DNA of 64,000 bases, taken from contig NZ_JAVFVU010000037.1 of NCBI RefSeq assembly GCF_030929615.1, positions 1-64,000 of the forward strand. The letters run 5' to 3'. Position 1 is the stretch's first letter; every line of letters starts with the position of its first letter. The translations under genes and the position numbers were made by a program. The stretch is from Dyadobacter sp. LHD-138 (GTDB lineage Bacteria; Bacteroidota; Bacteroidia; Cytophagales; Spirosomataceae). Shown piece after piece: positions 61,007 to 64,000 of the stretch. Under the pieces are notes generated by a model. That model worked only from the letters and a program-made list of their open reading frames with translations. It made no database searches and was not told the origin of the DNA.

Positions 61007-62281
61007 TTAATGGATTTGCCTGTTTAGAATTTTTGGCGTCGTCAGACTAGCGCATAGATCAACTGCGCTTTTAAAAGCATCCTCATGGAAACCGTACTTG
61101 AAATAACTCCCGCAGAAGTAAACCGGACCCGTTTCATTGAGCAGTTTCAGGCTGCTTTGCGCGTGCATGGCGGGGACATCAAAAAGCGGATGCTCATAAT
61201 CGATTTCCCGGATGATTTTTTTCTCATTAAGGTCTTCCTGAGGATTGATCGAAACGAAATAATTTTTCTTATCCGATACCTGTTGCAGCTTATTCATCCA
61301 GTAAACCGTACTTGGCGCGACTTCAAATTCACTTTCTGTGATCCGATAATTCCAGCTGCTCCATGCCAGTTTAGTATCAGGCATCACTTTTTCATCGCTA
61401 TGCAAAACCGCTTTATTGTATTGATACTTGAAATTCGATAAAATATTTTGTTCAAGAACTGTCGGTTCACAGAGCATGGCAAGCGCCTGATCCGCGTGGG
61501 TGGCAATAATCACCCGGTCAAAAACTTCCTGTGTACCATCCGATGCGCGTACGGTAACCTTGTCATTTTCACGTTTGATTTTCACCGTTTTCCGGTTCAC
61601 GTGGATCTTATTCCTGAACGGTTTGATCAGGATTTCACGGTAAGACTGGCTGCCGTTATGTAGCGTATACCACTGATGCTGGGTGTCAATACCCAAAAAA
61701 CCATGGTTTTTGAAGAAACGAATGAGCGTCACCGCCGGAAAATCAAGCATTTGCTCCATGGGCGTAGACCAGACAGCCGAGCTCATCGGGACCAGATATT
61801 TCCAGAGCATATCGTCGCTGTAACCAAATTCCCGGATGTATTGTCCGATCGAATAATTCGAAAACTGAGGCTCGTCCAGAATCTGGACACTGTCCCGGTT
61901 GAACCTTGAAATTTCCGACAACATCCGGATGTATTTCAGATTGAACAAATTTTTACGTTGTGCAAACAGGTGATTAAGACTTGAACCACTGTATTCAAGG
62001 CCGCTTGGTTTGTGTTGAACGCTAAAAGACATATCCGTTTTTTTTACCGGTGCATCAATCTCTTTAAACAACTTGCACAAATTCGGATAGGTTTCGTAAT
62101 TGAAAACCATAAAACCCGTGTCAATATGAACCGGTTTCCCGCCTTCATCTACGGTAACGGTGTTGGTATGCCCGCCGACATAGTCGTTCTGTTCAAAAAG
62201 TGTAATGTCGTCTGTCTGGTGCAGGAAATGGCCGCAGCCCATGCCCGCAATTCCGGTTCCTATGATCGCTGTTTTAAGCAT
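61007..62281 (-). CDS. FAD-dependent oxidoreductase (amine-oxidase-like), lipid cluster member
   Basis: The 424-residue flavoprotein starts LKTAIIGTGIAGMGCGHFLH, a dinucleotide-binding Rossmann motif, then VGGHTNTV (amine oxidase-like GG motif) and VHIDTGFMVFN. The C-terminal FAD contact appears near YFCGSYFKYGFHEDAF. It probably desaturates or oxidises fatty-acyl chains in step with the methyltransferases, as proposed for related clusters in other bacteria. The neighbouring genes are separated by only 2 and 24 bases, so it is clearly in the operon. Confidence 0.85.
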   Translation of the reverse strand: MLKTAIIGTGIAGMGCGHFLHQTDDITLFEQNDYVGGHTNTVTVDEGGKPVHIDTGFMVFNYETYPNLCKLFKEIDAPVKKTDMSFSVQHKPSGLEYSGSSLNHLFAQRKNLFNLKYIRMLSEISRFNRDSVQILDEPQFSNYSIGQYIREFGYSDDMLWKYLVPMSSAVWSTPMEQMLDFPAVTLIRFFKNHGFLGIDTQHQWYTLHNGSQSYREILIKPFRNKIHVNRKTVKIKRENDKVTVRASDGTQEVFDRVIIATHADQALAMLCEPTVLEQNILSNFKYQYNKAVLHSDEKVMPDTKLAWSSWNYRITESEFEVAPSTVYWMNKLQQVSDKKNYFVSINPQEDLNEKKIIREIDYEHPLFDVPAMHAQSSLKLLNETGPVYFCGSYFKYGFHEDAFKSAVDLCASLTTPKILNRQIH

Positions 62282-62283
62282 CG

Positions 62284-63402
62284 CTAATTGGTTACAGATT
62301 TTAAGAAATACATTACGGCATAAGTAGAAAGCTGCCCTCCGGGACCGTTCAGGTTATAGTCAAAAGCATGTGTGGCCCAAGGAAGTGTGAGCAGATAATG
62401 TTTAACGCCATTTGCGTTCAGTTTGGCGTTAAGCCTCCTGCTGTGTTCATAGGCCACCAAAACGTCGTTCTGACCGTGTATTAAAAGGGTAGGAGGCGAC
62501 TGATCTGAGACGTATAGCAAAGGAGAGCTTTCCTTAAAATGCTGCGGATGCGTGTTGTAATTGCCGCCAAGATAATCTTCCATCACTTTTTGCGAGTCCA
62601 TGATCAGCGGATTTGAGGGAATGGAATAACCCCAGACCATATCCGCCGGTCCGTAAAAATCGATAATTCCTTTTATCTCAGGATCTTTAAGGGTGAAACC
62701 GGCAAGCAGCGCGATCTGGGCTCCCGCAGAACGCCCCAGCAAAATGAATTTACTTGAATCAATATGCCATGCGGCTGCCTTTTCTTTCAAAAATGCCAGC
62801 GCGTCCCGGACGTCTTCAACCGGCGCGGGATTTTGATAGGAAGGCGCCAAACGATAATTGATCGCAGCCACATGATATCCCTTGCTTGCCAGTACACTGT
62901 TCAGTTCGGGCAACTGTTTGCTGTCGCCGCTTTTCCAGGAACCTCCATGCACTACCAGTACACAGGGTTTTATGCCGGGAATAGCCGACGGATAAAAATC
63001 CATGGTCAGGTTAATCTTATCTGTCTTTTTATAACTGACCGTGCTGTACGGAATACTGATGTTGCTTTTAAAAAGGCCCGGATACGAAAATGGTTTTTGG
63101 CTGGCAACGTGATAATCTCCAAAGGCCGCTGCCATATTTTCACGTAAGTCTCTGGATATAAAATAAGCCCTGGCAATTGGCGATGCAAAAATGAACAGTG
63201 TGATAAAAGCGAGGATAAGGGTTGGTAGCTGATAAGCCGATGGCCGCAAAGAGATGAGAATAATAACCAGTAAAAGCGCTATGAAAACCCAGGAAAATTC
63301 GTCCGCAGCAATAGCCAGCAGCCATAAGTAAAAGGCCGGAGCTGGCAAAATAGTCAGCAGCGAAATCAGAAACAGGATAATTGTCAGCGATAGTTTTACC
63401 AT
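62284..63402 (-). CDS. Membrane-anchored alpha/beta hydrolase (esterase/lipase type)
   Basis: Three N-terminal membrane helices (about 5-80) precede a hydrolase domain with HGGSWKSGD (oxyanion-hole HGG, about 155), the nucleophile elbow GRSAGAQIALL (Ser near residue 220), an acid in HGQNDVLV and a His in WATHAFDYN. The HGG type fits hormone-sensitive-lipase-like esterases. It overlaps the partial methyltransferase gene by seven bases and ends two bases before the oxidoreductase. It may release or exchange acyl chains in membrane lipids (inference). Confidence 0.87.
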   Translation of the reverse strand: MVKLSLTIILFLISLLTILPAPAFYLWLLAIAADEFSWVFIALLLVIILISLRPSAYQLPTLILAFITLFIFASPIARAYFISRDLRENMAAAFGDYHVASQKPFSYPGLFKSNISIPYSTVSYKKTDKINLTMDFYPSAIPGIKPCVLVVHGGSWKSGDSKQLPELNSVLASKGYHVAAINYRLAPSYQNPAPVEDVRDALAFLKEKAAAWHIDSSKFILLGRSAGAQIALLAGFTLKDPEIKGIIDFYGPADMVWGYSIPSNPLIMDSQKVMEDYLGGNYNTHPQHFKESSPLLYVSDQSPPTLLIHGQNDVLVAYEHSRRLNAKLNANGVKHYLLTLPWATHAFDYNLNGPGGQLSTYAVMYFLKSVTN

Positions 63403-64000
63403 GGCGCCCGGATTTTATGAAACAGATAATGACTGACCATCCATTCGTTCCCATCGTCGTAATTCCATAATTCTGCACAGGACATATAGAAAATACGCCA
63501 GTAAACCCACCATTTTAAAGCTTCTCCTTTGCCGTAGGTTTGCTCGAAGAGCGGCATAATTTCGTCACGGTGATTATCCATGTTACGCAACCAGGCTTCG
63601 GAAGTTTTGGCATAGTGCTTGCCATTGACAAACCATTGTTTTTCCATGATCAGGTCATCGTTGAAATGCAGCAAAAGATCATTGCTGGGCATTATTCCGC
63701 CACTGAAAAAGTACTTGCTCATCCAGTCTGTTTCATCCTTTACTTCAAATAGATACGCAAATTCCTTATGTGTGAAAATATGGACAAAAAGTTTTCCGTG
63801 ATCGTCCAGAAATGACGCGACTTTTTGCATGAGCAGCTTGTAGTTTCGCATATGTTCAAACATTTCAACGGATACAACCCGGTCGAATTTTTCGTCGGTA
63901 TGAAACGTGTTCATATCGGCTGTTAGGACTTTCAGGTTCTGAATATTTCTCAAAAAAGCCTGTTCTTCAATATGCTGTTTCTGAGTCCTGGAATTGGAAA
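63396..64000 (-). CDS. SAM methyltransferase of the CFA family, partial at window edge
   Basis: The frame continues to the window end, where it reads NSRTQKQHIEEQAFLRNIQN with no start, so the N-terminus lies beyond 64000. VLTADMNTFHTDEKFDRVVS and EMFEHMRNYKLLMQKVASFL are the CFA-type methyltransferase core, and MSKYFFSGGIMPSNDLLLHF the acyl-binding region. This family includes enzymes that methylate unsaturated fatty acids. It is the second CFA-type gene of the leftward cluster and the most upstream visible; at least 200 residues are in view. Confidence 0.87.
   Translation of the reverse strand, partial: SNSRTQKQHIEEQAFLRNIQNLKVLTADMNTFHTDEKFDRVVSVEMFEHMRNYKLLMQKVASFLDDHGKLFVHIFTHKEFAYLFEVKDETDWMSKYFFSGGIMPSNDLLLHFNDDLIMEKQWFVNGKHYAKTSEAWLRNMDNHRDEIMPLFEQTYGKGEALKWWVYWRIFYMSCAELWNYDDGNEWMVSHYLFHKIRAPW

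Overview
The window looks like chromosome of a Bacteroidota bacterium of the Cytophagales type, possibly Dyadobacter-like (genus inferred from gene content only). Supporting signs are a secreted peptidase with a type IX secretion C-terminal domain, carboxynorspermidine decarboxylase (nspC), a long Bacteroidota-type YidC, LytS/LytTR signalling, few purine-rich ribosome binding sites, and several copies of the TAnnTTTG promoter element of this phylum. No rRNA, tRNA, insertion sequence, prophage or CRISPR array was seen.

Layout. 0.2-7.2 kb: a heavy-metal P-type ATPase, then a MocR-type regulator diverging from a DMT exporter, two small frameshifted genes and a PLP decarboxylase. 7.3-9.6 kb: a secreted M64-type metallopeptidase with a small exported partner. 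9.6-10.7 kb: a plasmid-style parA plus ribbon-helix-helix pair. 10.9-13.3 kb: a TetR-controlled MFS efflux operon. 13.4-16.6 kb: a probable type II restriction-modification operon (PD-(D/E)XK nuclease and N6-adenine methylase) with a DinB protein and a membrane protein. 16.7-19.5 kb: a three-gene envelope locus with two coiled-coil proteins and a membrane-anchored Ppx/GppA-like protein. 19.7-21.5 kb: a LytTR two-component pair. 21.6-30.5 kb: mixed metabolism and transport.

30.8-46.5 kb is a mostly forward core block: pyrG, yidC, a TPR/PBP1-type protein, hemL, a GT2 glycosyltransferase, hisS, hisG, hisD, hisC and an outer-membrane protein. A RES-Xre toxin-antitoxin module sits between hisD and hisC. 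46.6-50.9 kb: an AddA/RecB-like helicase whose C-terminal nuclease motif looks lost, a GNAT acetyltransferase and a DUF3224 protein.

51.2-57.9 kb is a tightly coupled signalling operon: CHASE3-GAF hybrid kinase with three receiver domains, CheR, CheB, and a second hybrid kinase. No chemoreceptor, CheA or CheW lies nearby. 58.0-64.0 kb: a Gly-rich lipoprotein, then a leftward operon of two CFA-type methyltransferases (one cut by the window edge), an alpha/beta hydrolase, an FAD oxidoreductase and a DUF1365 protein, probably acting on membrane fatty acids.

The best candidates for undescribed biology are the restriction-modification operon, the Ppx/GppA-like envelope locus, the receptor-less CheR/CheB-hybrid kinase operon, and the RES-Xre insertion in the his cluster. 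All functional calls come from reading motifs; no database search was run.
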